From Strongylocentrotus purpuratus (taxonomy: Eukaryota > Echinodermata > Echinoidea > Camarodonta > Strongylocentrotidae): a DNA stretch of 64,000 bases. The stretch spans positions 51,766,333 to 51,830,332 of the forward strand of contig NW_022145606.1 in assembly GCF_000002235.5 (NCBI RefSeq), read 5' to 3'. The translations under genes and the position numbers were made by a program. The notes beneath the pieces are model-generated. The model saw nothing but the letters and a program-made list of their open reading frames with translations. It was not told the DNA's origin and ran no database searches. Below are positions 12,640 through 26,505 of the stretch, in pieces (within the stretch, counting starts at the first letter, position 1; each line of letters begins with the position of its first letter).

Positions 12640-15600
12640 AAATAGGACAAACGTGACGTATGCATAATTCCTACAATGTTCTACAGAATTTGCAAATTTA
12701 ACATTCAATTGAAAATGTCGACATGATCCCACCATCTGATTAAAAAACAAAAGGCACAACTTTTATAGCCCATAGTCTCAGCTATAACATACCAACATTT
12801 GGGAGAACATAGAGCACAAATGAGCTAGATAGGGCTCAAAGATTAATGTCATGTAGATCCATGATTTGAACGAAATTGGCACCTCCCATAGGCTTAACAC
12901 GCAAATTAAGAAAATCTGTCCAGTTAGCTTTAATCGCAATTTTCACTATGATGACGTCATCACAATGAAAAATAATGTGCAGTGATCTTGTAGATAATCG
13001 CCTCAACTACAAGATATCAACATTAGGAAGAGATTCAATAAATATTTACAGAGATACAATCAATTTTTCCATAAATATGCTGACGTCATAATAATTATGC
13101 AAATTCGTATTTTGAGTTCCAAGGTCAATATGATGATGACACGATATACTTAATGGCCAAATGAGACATGAAATCACATCTCCCACTCATACTCTATCCG
13201 AATATGAACAAAAATTGAGGGTTCCCGTCCATTCCAAAGAGCCATAAGGGTTTTATATAGGCATGTTGTTGCCCATATATGCTATGTATTACAAGAGTTC
13301 GCGCACACGGACATTTATCTTGAACGGACGCTCATTCCCTTAATAATGGTCGTAAGGAGATAAACATGGTATCAAATTGTTCGGAAAATATGAGGAATAC
13401 TGTGTCAAAAGATACCCGGGAGGAATTATTTTGCGTTCGGCCGTGACAAACGAAAACGCGCGCGCATGCGCGTGCGCGCGACTCTTTATAAAATGCCATT
13501 GCTAATAATGGCGTACGCGCGCGTTTTTGGACCTGAAATTGACCGGACTGATATTGACCTTGATCATGATAAATATGAATGAGAAGAAACTTTCCGTTAT
13601 GAAGATATGATCATATGTTGATTTTCACAAAATGGCGCCTAGATAACGTTTTCAGTCAAGGTCAAGGTTGAAAACCTTACTGTGCTCTTTCCTCATGCCA
13701 ATAAATATGTGTGCCAAATTTCAAGGCAATTGATTGAGCCATTTTCAAGTTATCCTGCTAACAAAAAAGTGGGTCAAAATAAGAAAAATATTCTAACGAA
13801 AACATAAGGTGTTCTGTATTACATACAGCCCACCTGATAAAGAGAAATCGTGACGTAATCCACGTATTACTAACTACGCAAAGTTCTACAGAAATTTGCA
13901 ATTTCAACTTTCAATTGAAAATGTTGACATGATCCCACCATCTGATTAAAAAACAAAAGGCACAACTTTTATAGCCCATAGTCTCAGCTATAACATACCA
14001 ACATTTGGGAGAACATAGAGCACAAATGAGCTAGATAGGGCTCAAAGATTAATGTCATGTAGATCCATGATTTGAACGAAATTGGCACCTCCCATAGGCT
14101 TAACACGCAAATTAAGCAAATCTGTCCAGTTAGCTTTAATCGCAATTTTCACTATGATGACGTCATCACAATGAAAAATAATGTGCAGTTATCTTGTAGA
14201 TAATCGCCTCAACTACAAGATATCAACATTAGGAAGAGATTCAATAAATATATACAGAGATACAATCAATTTTTCAATAAATATGCTGACGTCATAATAA
14301 TTATGCAAATTCGTATTTTGAGTTCCAAGGTCAATATGATGATGACACGATATACTTAATGGCCAAATGAGACATGAAATCACATCTCCCACTCATACTC
14401 TATCCGAATATGAACAAAAATTGAGGGTTCCCGTCCATTCCAAAGAGCCATAAGGGTTTTATATAGGCATGTTGTTGCCCATATATGCTATGTATTACAA
14501 GAGTTCGCGCACACGGACATTTATCTTGAACGGACGCTCATTCCCTTAATAATGGTCGTAAGGAGATAAACATGGTATCAAATTGTTCGGAAAATATGAG
14601 GAATACTGTGTCAAAAGATACCCGGGAGGAATTATTTTGCGTTCGGCCGTGACAAACGAAAACGCGCGCGCATGCGCGTGCGCGCGACTCTTTATAAAAT
14701 GCCATTGCTAATAATGGCGTACGCGCGCGTTTTTGGACCTGAAATTGACCGGACTGATATTGACCTTGATCATGATAAATATGAATGAGAAGAAACTTTC
14801 CGTTATGAAGATATGATCATATGTTGATTTTCACAAAATGGCGCCTAGATAACGTTTTCAGTCAAGGTCAAGGTTGAAAACCTTACTGTGCTCTTTCCTC
14901 ATGCCAATAAATATGTGTGCCAAATTTCAAGGCAATTGATTGAGCCATTTTCAAGTTATCCTGCTAACAAAAAAGTGGGTCAAAATAAGAAAAATATTCT
15001 AACGAAAACATAAGGTGTTCTGTATTACATACAGCCCACCTGATAAAGAGAAATCGTGACGTAATCCACGTATTACTAACTACGCAAAGTTCTACAGAAA
15101 TTTGCAATTTCAACTTTCAATTGAAAATGTTGACATGATCCCACCATCTGATTAAAAAACAAAAGGCACAACTTTTATAGCCCATAGTCTCAGCTATAAC
15201 ATACCAACATTTGGGAGAACATAGAGCACAAATGAGCTAGATAGGGCTCAAAGATTAATGTCATGTAGATCCATGATTTGAACGAAATTGGCACCTCCCA
15301 TAGGCTTAACACGCAAATTAAGCAAATCTGTCCAGTTAGCTTTAATCGCAATTTTCACTATGATGACGTCATCACAATGAAAAATAATGTGCAGTTATCT
15401 TGTAGATAATCGCCTCAACTACAAGATATCAACATTAGGAAGAGATTCAATAAATATATACAGAGATACAATCAATTTTTCAATAAATATGCTGACGTCA
15501 TAATAATTATGCAAATTCGTATTTTGAGTTCCAAGGTCAATATGATGATGACACGATATACTTAATGGCCAAATGAGACATGAAATCACATCTCCCACTC

Positions 15601-18600
15601 ATACTCTATCCGAATATGAACAAAAATTGAGGGTTCCCGTCCATTCCAAAGAGCCATAAGGGTTTTATATAGGCATGTTGTTGCCCATATATGCTATGTA
15701 TTACAAGAGTTCGCGCACACGGACATTTATCTTGAACGGACGCTCATTCCCTTAATAATGGTCGTAAGGAGATAAACATGGTATCAAATTGTTCGGAAAA
15801 TATGAGGAATACTGTGTCAAAAGATACCCGGGAGGAATTATTTTGCGTTCGGCCGTGACAAACGAAAACGCGCGCGCATGCGCGTGCGCGCGACTCTTTA
15901 TAAAATGCCATTGCTAATAATGGCGTACGCGCGCGTTTTTGGACCTGAAATTGACCGGACTGATATTGACCTTGATCATGATAAATATGAATGAGAAGAA
16001 ACTTTCCGTTATGAAGATATGATCATATGTTGATTTTCACAAAATGGCGCCTAGATAACGTTTTCAGTCAAGGTCAAGGTTGAAAACCTTACTGTGCTCT
16101 TTCCTCATGCCAATAAATATGTGTGCCAAATTTCAAGGCAATTGATTGAGCCATTTTCAAGTTATCCTGCTAACAAAAAAGTGGGTCAAAATAAGAAAAA
16201 TATTCTAACGAAAACATAAGGTGTTCTGTATTACATACAGCCCACCTGATAAAGAGAAATCGTGACGTAATCCACGTATTACTAACTACGCAAAGTTCTA
16301 CAGAAATTTGCAATTTCAACTTTCAATTGAAAATGTTGACATGATCCCACCATCTGATTAAAAAACAAAAGGCACAACTTTTATAGCCCATAGTCTCAGC
16401 TATAACATACCAACATTTGGGAGAACATAGAGCACAAATGAGCTAGATAGGGCTCAAAGATTAATGTCATGTAGATCCATGATTTGAACGAAATTGGCAC
16501 CTCCCATAGGCTTAACACGCAAATTAAGCAAATCTGTCCAGTTAGCTTTAATCGCAATTTTCACTATGATGACGTCATCACAATGAAAAATAATGTGCAG
16601 TTATCTTGTAGATAATCGCCTCAACTACAAGATATCAACATTAGGAAGAGATTCAATAAATATATACAGAGATACAATCAATTTTTCAATAAATATGCTG
16701 ACGTCATAATAATTATGCAAATTCGTATTTTGAGTTCCAAGGTCAATATGATGATGACACGATATACTTAATGGCCAAATGAGACATGAAATCACATCTC
16801 CCACTCATACTCTATCCGAATATGAACAAAAATTGAGGGTTCCCGTCCATTCCAAAGAGCCATAAGGGTTTTATATAGGCATGTTGTTGCCCATATATGC
16901 TATGTATTACAAGAGTTCGCGCACACGGACATTTATCTTGAACGGACGCTCATTCCCTTAATAATGGTCGTAAGGAGATAAACATGGTATCAAATTGTTC
17001 GGAAAATATGAGGAATACTGTGTCAAAAGATACCCGGGAGGAATTATTTTGCGTTCGGCCGTGACAAACGAAAACGCGCGCGCATGCGCGTGCGCGCGAC
17101 TCTTTATAAAATGCCATTGCTAATAATGGCGTACGCGCGCGTTTTTGGACCTGAAATTGACCGGACTGATATTGACCTTGATCATGATAAATATGAATGA
17201 GAAGAAACTTTCCGTTATGAAGATATGATCATATGTTGATTTTCACAAAATGGCGCCTAGATAACGTTTTCAGTCAAGGTCAAGGTTGAAAACCTTACTG
17301 TGCTCTTTCCTCATGCCAATAAATATGTGTGCCAAATTTCAAGGCAATTGATTGAGCCATTTTCAAGTTATCCTGCTAACAAAAAAGTGGGTCAAAATAA
17401 GAAAAATATTCTAACGAAAACATAAGGTGTTCTGTATTACATACAGCCCACCTGATAAAGAGAAATCGTGACGTAATCCACGTATTACTAACTACGCAAA
17501 GTTCTACAGAAATTTGCAATTTCAACTTTCAATTGAAAATGTTGACATGATCCCACCATCTGATTAAAAAACAAAAGGCACAACTTTTATAGCCCATAGT
17601 CTCAGCTATAACATACCAACATTTGGGAGAACATAGAGCACAAATGAGCTAGATAGGGCTCAAAGATTAATGTCATGTAGATCCATGATTTGAACGAAAT
17701 TGGCACCTCCCATAGGCTTAACACGCAAATTAAGCAAATCTGTCCAGTTAGCTTTAATCGCAATTTTCACTATGATGACGTCATCACAATGAAAAATAAT
17801 GTGCAGTTATCTTGTAGATAATCGCCTCAACTACAAGATATCAACATTAGGAAGAGATTCAATAAATATATACAGAGATACAATCAATTTTTCAATAAAT
17901 ATGCTGACGTCATAATAATTATGCAAATTCGTATTTTGAGTTCCAAGGTCAATATGATGATGACACGATATACTTAATGGCCAAATGAGACATGAAATCA
18001 CATCTCCCACTCATACTCTATCCGAATATGAACAAAAATTGAGGGTTCCCGTCCATTCCAAAGAGCCATAAGGGTTTTATATAGGCATGTTGTTGCCCAT
18101 ATATGCTATGTATTACAAGAGTTCGCGCACACGGACATTTATCTTGAACGGACGCTCATTCCCTTAATAATGGTCGTAAGGAGATAAACATGGTATCAAA
18201 TTGTTCGGAAAATATGAGGAATACTGTGTCAAAAGATACCCGGGAGGAATTATTTTGCGTTCGGCCGTGACAAACGAAAACGCGCGCGCATGCGCGTGCG
18301 CGCGACTCTTTATAAAATGCCATTGCTAATAATGGCGTACGCGCGCGTTTTTGGACCTGAAATTGACCGGACTGATATTGACCTTGATCATGATAAATAT
18401 GAATGAGAAGAAACTTTCCGTTATGAAGATATGATCATATGTTGATTTTCACAAAATGGCGCCTAGATAACGTTTTCAGTCAAGGTCAAGGTTGAAAACC
18501 TTACTGTGCTCTTTCCTCATGCCAATAAATATGTGTGCCAAATTTCAAGGCAATTGATTGAGCCATTTTCAAGTTATCCTGCTAACAAAAAAGTGGGTCA

Positions 18601-19648
18601 AAATAAGAAAAATATTCTAACGAAAACATATTAAGGTGTTCTGTATTACATACAGCCCACCTGATAAAGAGAAATCGTGACGTAATCCACGTATTACTAA
18701 CTACGCAAAGTTCTACAGAAATTTGCAATTTCAACTTTCAATTGAAAATGTTGACATGATCCCACCATCTGATTAAAAAACAAAAGGCACAACTTTTATA
18801 GCCCATAGTCTCAGCTATAACATACCAACATTTGGGAGAACATAGAGCACAAATGAGCTAGATAGGGCTCAAAGATTAATGTCATGTAGATCCATGATTT
18901 GAACGAAATTGGCACCTCCCATAGGCTTAACACGCAAATTAAGCAAATCTGTCCAGTTAGCTTTAATCGCAATTTTCACTATGATGACGTCATCACAATG
19001 AAAAATAATGTGCAGTGATCTTGTAGATAATCGCCTCAACTACAAGATATCAACATTAGGAAGAGATTCAATAAATATTTACAGAGATACAATCAATTTT
19101 TCCATAAATATGCTGACGTCATAATAATTATGCAAATTCGTATTTTGAGTTCCAAGGTCAATATGATGATGACACGATATACTTAATGGCCAAATGAGAC
19201 ATGAAATCACATCTCCCACTCATACTCTATCCGAATATGAACAAAAATTGAGGGTTCCCGTCCATTCCAAAGAGCCATAAGGGTTTTATATAGGCATGTT
19301 GTTGCCCATATATGCTATGTATTACAAGAGTTCGCGCACACGGACATTTATCTTGAACGGACGCTCATTCCCTCAATAATGGTCGTAAGGAGATAAACAT
19401 GGTATCAAATTGTTCGGAAAAATATGAGGAATACTGTGTCAAAAGATACCCGGGAGAAATTATTTTGCGTTCGGCCGTGACAAACGAAAACGCGCGCGCA
19501 TGCGCGTGCGCGCGACTCTTTATAAAAGGCCATTGCTAATAATGGCGTACGCGCGCGTTTTTGGACCTGAAATTGACCGGACTGATATTGACCTTGATCA
19601 TGATAAATATGAATGAGAAGAAACTTTCCGTTATGAAGATATGATCAT
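12640..19648. repeat. Tandem array, 1206-bp period, six copies (sixth split)
   Basis: Copies start at about 12640, 13841, 15047, 16253, 17459 and 18668. Landmark spacing, measured on the GATACCCGGGAG motif, is 1206, 1206, 1206, 1206 and 1210. Copies 2 to 5 look identical by eye apart from a 3-bp insertion at the end of copy 5. Copies 1 and 6 share at least three variants absent from the middle copies. Each unit is a diverged Helitron-like body plus one hairpin mini-repeat, but without its own CTAG hairpin terminus. The sixth copy resumes at 28316. Confidence 0.95.
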
Positions 19649-19760
19649 GGCCCCGTATTATAAACCTTTTGACTTACCATAATAGTAACTCCCCGAGTTA
19701 CTATTATGGTAGTTACCATCAATGGTAACTACCATCGGAGCTTAATATCCGTTGCATAAA
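19649..19760. repeat. Harbinger left terminal region with paired hairpins
   Basis: After the terminal repeat come two perfect hairpins. One runs 19675-19712 (16-bp arms TACCATAATAGTAACT and its complement). The other is at about 19709-19732 (GTAGTTACCAT / ATGGTAACTAC). Both carry GTTACC/GGTAAC, a candidate binding site for the element's own proteins. Confidence 0.75.
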
Positions 19761-21287
19761 ACCGATATTAACTAATATAAGAAAAACCCGCGAATGGTCT
19801 TCTTGGACGAGCCAGAAATTTTAGCGCATGCGCAATACACGTCGTCTGCTAGATTATAGCCACTGAGATAAACACCGAAGACGGCTGCTGCCAATCTACA
19901 ATTATCGCATATCGTACGTATTTCTTGACTTTAATCATTTTTATGTGTTAATCGAAATAGCATATTCATTCTGCTATACATATTGATAAATTTATTAGTA
20001 CTGGCAATAAACTTGCATCCTTTACTCAGACAGTATTTGCCATCGTACTCGGGTTTAATTTTAATGTTTACGTCAGTCTCCGCAGCCGTACGTGCTTTCA
20101 GAAGCCAGCGGCGACTAGAGTACTGAGCTCCCCGGAGGAGCTGGGTAGCATAATCTGACATTCCACTACTAATACTAGCATGACTAGAGTGGGTGGTGTT
20201 TGAACATTCGTTTATCTACAATACCCGATGATTTAAAGTTGTTTAAGGGTAAACAACTTGCAATTACCTCATAGAGTCTAATATCATTCTAAAAATGTAA
20301 AATACTAGACTCTCAATTAGACATATCTAGATAAAATTAAGACTCTCGATAAGACAAGTCGATTAGAATTTCAACTTCATTCCAATTTCCAGTCTATAAT
20401 TATAAAGACTCTCAATTATAATTTCAACTTTATTCAGCTTCAGACTAGTAGTAGATCTATAATTAGATACTACTTAAAATAGTATAGACCCTAGACTATG
20501 TCTAGTGTCACAATGTGTGCATGTCAAGTGTGAGAGCTGAGGGATAATTGGGCCGGCGATTGGGCCGGCGATTAACAGGGGCATGAAATATAACGATATA
20601 CTGAGCTGTATAAACTATAATCTAGATCGACTACATGTAAGCAGGGAGTTGGAAAAGCCCCTCCCTAATGTAAGTTTGCGGGGGGGGGGGGGGAGTTTTT
20701 TATTTCTCAGACTCAAGAGTCGGACTGAGTAAGGTCTAGATCTATAAACCGAGTGTAGATTTACAGAACCCAATAATATTAACATGATTAAGTAGTAAAC
20801 TATAGCATAGACTAGCTTTTACTCATACATAGATCTACATTGGTTGAAAAAGTAAATCTTTTACTATTATTAGTATTTTAGGCCCTAGTAATTGTCTATT
20901 GTGAGTATTGAGTGGTCTAGTCTAAGCAAACTCCTTAAACTTTAATTTATTTTTCAATTGATAAATAATAATAATAGTTATTGATAATAATAATAATAAT
21001 AATAATAATATATTGTAAAATGCAGTAACTAAATGTAGAGTCTAGTCTATATTTAAAAGTTAAATAGTGGTAATTTAATTGGCAGGTTTTGGACCTATAC
21101 TAGTAGAAATATTGAGATACTGCATGAGTCTATAGATCGAGGCCCTATACTGATCGAGTAACAAAACCGAACAACAATCTTGTGTTTAAAAGGGTTTGAT
21201 ACCGTCAAATTTGATTTAACAGAACTCATTTAAAAAAAAATTCTGGCTTCTCATTAGTTTTTTAATTTTGTTTCTTCATTCTAGGAA
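19761..21287. other. Harbinger left non-coding region
   Basis: AT-rich, with many TCTAGA/CTAGA-type words, a poly-G run near 20680 and a (TAA)n run near 20960-21010. It contains the GCGCATGCGC palindrome near 19825 (NRF-1-like). No exon is recognisable; it may carry a 5' untranslated exon of the Myb-like gene. Confidence 0.4.
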
Positions 21288-23815
21288 ATGGTGAAACGCA
21301 GGCCGAATTTGACAGATCGGGATGTCCGCTGCCTGGCAGACTACGTGAAAAAGAACCGGCAAGCTTTGTTCGGCAAAGCGGGGAACTGTGTGGAAAAGGT
21401 TTGTAAAATCCAATGCAGATCTATTTAATAAAATTTCCAGGACATAACTATGATTTCGAATTTGAATAAAGAGTCTCTTTATCTAACTTATTTTAATTTT
21501 TCCTTCTTTCAACTTTTCTTCTAATAAGTATACCGAAAATGATGTTTGGGTTTTCATTTTTCCTGATGCCCAAGACAGAATGCAGTCCACTGTCTTTGGA
21601 GACAGTTGGATGCTACCATATGAGAGTATTCTTTCAAAATAAGTAAGGGTGAATTAATATGTTAATCATCTATTGCATATAATTAAAGCAAACTTGAGTA
21701 GGTTCCAATTTACATTGTACTTTTTATTCTTGAATTTGTAGATCAAAAAACGAAAAGAGGATGCATGGGCCCTAGGGCTCGTATCCCTAGAGGCCCAGGG
21801 ACTCCAACCAGGTAGAACAGTAAAGGACTTGCGTCTTACCTGGAATGAAATGGCGGCTAAGGCCCGAAAGTACCGGGACGCAAAGAACAAGACAGGTAAA
21901 TTAAGCTGTCTTTATTGTGTAACAGATAAAACTGTAAAAGGTACCTTTCTTTCATACTCCTTCCACATGTAATTTATCACCAATAGTTACCTGTGCTTTG
22001 GAAAAGTTAAAAAGTAAGAAAGCATTTGTGCAATAAAAAAACAAGTTTTTAAAATGGTGGGATTCCATCTGCTATTAGTATCTACTGTACCACCATAGGT
22101 CATCATAAATTGTACATGCATTAACAAATTATCTTTAATTTATCATATCAACATTCATGACTTAGGACAACAGCCTAGTGTTTGAATGCTAGGCTTTTTT
22201 TTATTTTTATTTCTCTTTAAAAAGATAGCATGCTTTGCATGGTATATCCTATTTCAATAAAAAATACTCTAGAGTAGCCTGTCAAGAAGAGTATTGAATT
22301 AGTAAAGGGGTTTATTATTATCAGGAGACTTGGTTGGTAGATTGGTGGTCTCATAATCCGACGACCTAGGTTCGAAACCATGTCGTCGATGCACTAGTGT
22401 CCTTTGGTATTAAGGCATTATTCCTCATTACCAAGGTCCCTTAGATAGGACCTAAAGTCGTCGGTTACTAATAAGCACTCGTGCTTTTTTAGCAGTCGGG
22501 TAAAATAACCACCACTAAACCGCAAATCACAACTTACACTTATTTGGTGTAGATTATTAACCATCACGACCTAATCCAAGATCTCTCTTTAACTGTACGA
22601 TCGATATTAACATTTCGTAAAATTTATGGTAAGAAGTTAACATTTATGTCTTTGACTTTGGATCATTAGGAGGTGGACCACTAGTGGAATATAATGAGAA
22701 GCACGAGGCAGTACTGGAGGCAATGGTGGAGGAGAGTGTGGAGGGCATTCTGGGGCCAGAAGAGGAGGCTGGATACCTAGCTCTCCCTTCGAGCCAAATG
22801 TCACAGGTAAAATTTGTAGAATTTGATTGACCCCCTCTCTGGGTATGAGAGTACAAACAAACATAAAAATATACATGACTTGTGAATATGTACATCTTTG
22901 GTTTAACCCTAACTGAGCCAAGGGGGGGGGGGGGGGAACAAGTACCCCCACCCCCCTCCTCAACACTTTGCACGATATGTCTGCATCGCTGGCCGAAATC
23001 TCAGGGAAGGGGGCGGGGGAGCCCTTTCCCTAACTCTGAGAACTTCAAAAATACCCAGGCCTAATCAGGGTTTATCTTGAATTGTAGATGGTATTGAAAT
23101 GCTTACCACTATATTACTTAATTTAGTTGACGACCTTCAAAGTGTCAATGTTATGTTGACCACCCTACCCCCTAACTCTATTTGAAAAATTTATCCCATT
23201 GAACATGAGATTCAAATGTGGCATGTATTTTTATGTGAGGCATTTTCAATACGGGTATATGGTAATTTTTTTGTTTAACAAAAACAAAATCCTCACTGAT
23301 GGTGTACGGTACAACAATTTTTTTTCTTACATTTTTTTAAATATTTTTTTTAGGGGGGTGTTTTAAACCTTTTTTTCAAACATATTGATGATTAGATAAA
23401 ACCCTTACTGACATTGTTCTCTTTTTATCACAGAATTTTAATAAATAAAATAATAATAACAACATTTAGACAGTATAGTTCTATAGTTCTTTAAAACTCA
23501 ATCAAGGCAATCTTTATTGTTATATGCATACAGACAGCAGAAAATGCCATGGCTGTGGCCATGATGGTTAACACCATGGTGGGTGGCATATCTGTGCCGG
23601 CCCGGGACCCACATACCAGTACTAGTGCAGCCAGCAGTGCCGGACCACCAATAGACCAGCCTGTTCTAGTAGGGGATAGCACGGCCAAAGACACCAAAAA
23701 GCCAATCAGCTGTTATGAAGAGAGACTTTTGGAGATAGAGGAGGAAAAGTTATTAGTCATGAAGCGTGCGCTTCACGTTTTCGAATTATTTGTCTTTAAT
23801 CAAAAAGAGGTTTAA
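21288..23815 (+). CDS. Harbinger Myb/SANT-like DNA-binding protein, 4 exons, 227 aa
   Basis: Exons by splice consensus and phase: 21288-21398, 21742-21895, 22670-22806, 23534-23815 (stop TAA); they sum to 684 nt, exactly 228 codons. Exons 1 and 2 encode a Myb/SANT-like (Naif1-type) trihelix with spaced tryptophans and basic segments: NLTDRDVRCLADYVKKN, then KKRKEDAWALG, TWNEMAAKARKYRDAKNKTGGG. Exons 3 and 4 give an acidic and Ser/Pro-rich linker and a C-terminal charged helix (ERLLEIEEEKLLVMKRAL) that fits a protein-interaction segment. In Harbinger elements this protein brings the transposase into the nucleus and to the element ends. A TAG directly before the start codon could be an acceptor for a 5' untranslated exon. 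All exon junctions are inferred. Confidence 0.85.
22322..22525 (+). mobile_element. tRNA-derived SINE inside the Harbinger intron
   Basis: The head resembles a tRNA with a CAT anticodon-like loop (GGTCTCATAATCC) and a box B (GGTTCGAAACC). The body contains TTAGATAGGACCTAAAGTCG, which resembles TCGGATAGGACGTTAAAT in the SINE at 58.66 kb. It ends near AGCAGTCGGGTAAAATAACC. It lies in intron 2 of the Myb-like gene. Confidence 0.6.
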
Positions 23816-24625
23816 AATTGTTACTTTGTTTGTTTTGCAAATTCCATGTTAATTTTGTTCTTATTCATGATAACTTTACCTTTCAGTATTCAAAAAGATT
23901 ATATCATTGTGCATTTTGGAACTAAGGAAATTAGGTTTCCCAGAAATCTAATATGAATATGTCGTTATTAAAAATGAATTGACTATGCATGAGCGTTCCA
24001 CGGGACCCCCCCCCCCCCAGTCAGGTTTGGATTAAATATGTGGCCTGCTTCTGAATAGAACAAATTACAAATTCAGGAGATAAACTCTTCCCATATATTA
24101 TACTGTAAATTAACTGCATCTAAAGATAACAATGTTATGAGGCCAATCTTAAGGATATCTTACACACTTCATTGAAAGAGGGCCTTGAATATGATGTCAC
24201 ATTCATATACAAATTTATAAAACAATATGAATATTGGCAGGTCAGCAGAACATGCCCTAGCCCGGCGATTCCGTGAAATTTGAATTTTGGCTTGGTGCTA
24301 CCTTAGCAATTAATCCCCCCCCCCCCGGTTGAATGCAGTACTGAATTGATTAAGATTCTCAATGCAAACAGAAGATTACTACCACTTGAGTTATATAGTA
24401 CAAGTATACTTCAACAATATTGTCACAACTAAATAGTGCAGCAATAAAAAGAATTTATGTGTCAACTTATAGATGACCCAAAATGGTGTTTTAAAGCAGG
24501 GGAAGTCCACCCTAAAAATAAGTATGTTTGAATGATATAAAATATAGATAAACAATAAGGTCAGTGACAGTGAATGTTGAAAAAGATTCTTGGTTACAGT
24601 ATATAGAAGTCTTCATCATAAAAAT

Positions 24626-26470
24626 CTAGTGGAAATAATTGGCAATAATAGTGTTTCTGATGGCTAAGCCGTTGTCTACAATGTGGTCGTCCCTGTCTGG
24701 TTCGTGTTCATGTTGTTCAATACCAAAGTCTACTTCATCAGGCTGCTTCAAATCTTTAGCCACATTGTGTAATACGGCGCATGCAGTGATGATCTTGCAC
24801 GCTCTTCTGGGTGCCATTTGCATACCATTCAGTAAGCACCTGAATTTGTGCTTAAGTTGGCCGTTGACTTGTTCGATTCTCACTCTCGTTGTAGCATGTG
24901 CTCTGCAGAGTAAAGGAATTGAAGTATAACAAATTAAAAACAAAGAATTATTGGGAAGTCTATTAGACTATGAAAATACATGTACATCTAACTACAGTGC
25001 TATACATCTAACCTATACATTGTCAAAAGGAAGTAAGTCACATATATGAGTAATTTTCTTGTTTACCTGTAGCTCTTCTGGGCCAAATGGTATTCATGAA
25101 CACTCATCCTGCTAATTAAGAGATGTGATTGGCAAATTGACATCATGGTATTGCTTTGATGTCTAAAATGGCATACATTCATTCACTTTCTTTTTTAATT
25201 GTAGATACAAATATGCATTGAAATGTTTCTTGTAGTACATACCTATTGTAAGCCTGTTCTGCAGGAGTCCTTGGATTTAGCACTGGTGTCATCAGGTATG
25301 GTCTTAAAGCGTAACCCGAATCTCCAAGAAGTAGACCATGCTGTTGTAGATCTTCAAAAGTCTGTCCAACTCTGCTGTTCTGTATAAAGGAAGAATCATT
25401 ATAAGAATGAACATAATATGGTAGAATAGGTGCCCCTTGACCTTTGATATTTATTGCATTCTCTTGCATATACACATTTTGAAAAATTATTAAAAATTGT
25501 AAGATCTTAGCTTCACAATTATTTTGTAGCATTTGTAACAAACATTTGACATCATTTTCAATGATTTACATGTATGTCAATATATGTTTTCATGGAGGCA
25601 TTAAAAACAAAAGTGGGTTACATAGGAAATTTTAGAATAAAAATATTATGGATTTACCTGAAATATCCTGCTGTCGTGAGTGCTGCCTGGCCAGCGTGCC
25701 AAAATGTTTATGATCTTGTAATTGGTATCACAAATTATTTGGGTGTTGATGGAGTAATATCTTTTTCTGTTCATATAGACGTGCTCGCCAGGGCCCAAGG
25801 GAGCTCCATTTAGTCTAATGTGTGTTCCGTCGACCACTCCTATGACCTGGGGAAAGCCTGATATGTTGAAGAAATCCACTTGGGCTCTGTTGACTTCTTC
25901 CATCGTCGTTGGAAACTTGATTATCTGAAGTGTGAATTGGAGATGCAGAAAGAAAACAAAAATCAATAATTCCATGTTGCAGATCTTCATATGTTATGTA
26001 TACAATACAAGTCTAATTCATGCGCAAACTTTTGAAATGTAAATTGACGTATATTTTATTCATCGTCATTATATTTATACAGCTATGCTGAAATTCACCA
26101 GAATTTATTATTATAGACAGAAACGATGTTATATCAAGAAATGTAATCTTTATCACATTGTAAATTATATGAATAAATATTTATCTCCTACGAATACATT
26201 TAATATTCAGAGAATTGGACATGAACTTTCTTTCTTTCAATCAAGTGTTGAGAAAAGTATGTGAAATATCTGAAGAAGTTTGTGAAGTGATTAAAAAAAA
26301 AATTATGAGAGAGAGTGCAAGTTTTCTTTGGCTGTACTCGAATTCATGAACATATTCATAGTTATGCTATTAATGGTGATGCAACTAACTATTCCTATAA
26401 CTATCTATTCTTAAAAACTGATCTCTTTTCTTTCTATACCCCTCGTCTCTCTCTTCCCGGGCCTCTATAT

Positions 26471-26505
<35 letters not shown>

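Noticed and set aside
22637-23064. Proline-rich frames around the G run in the Harbinger intron
   Set aside because: They overlap exon 3 of the Myb-like gene in other frames and consist largely of homopolymer translation.
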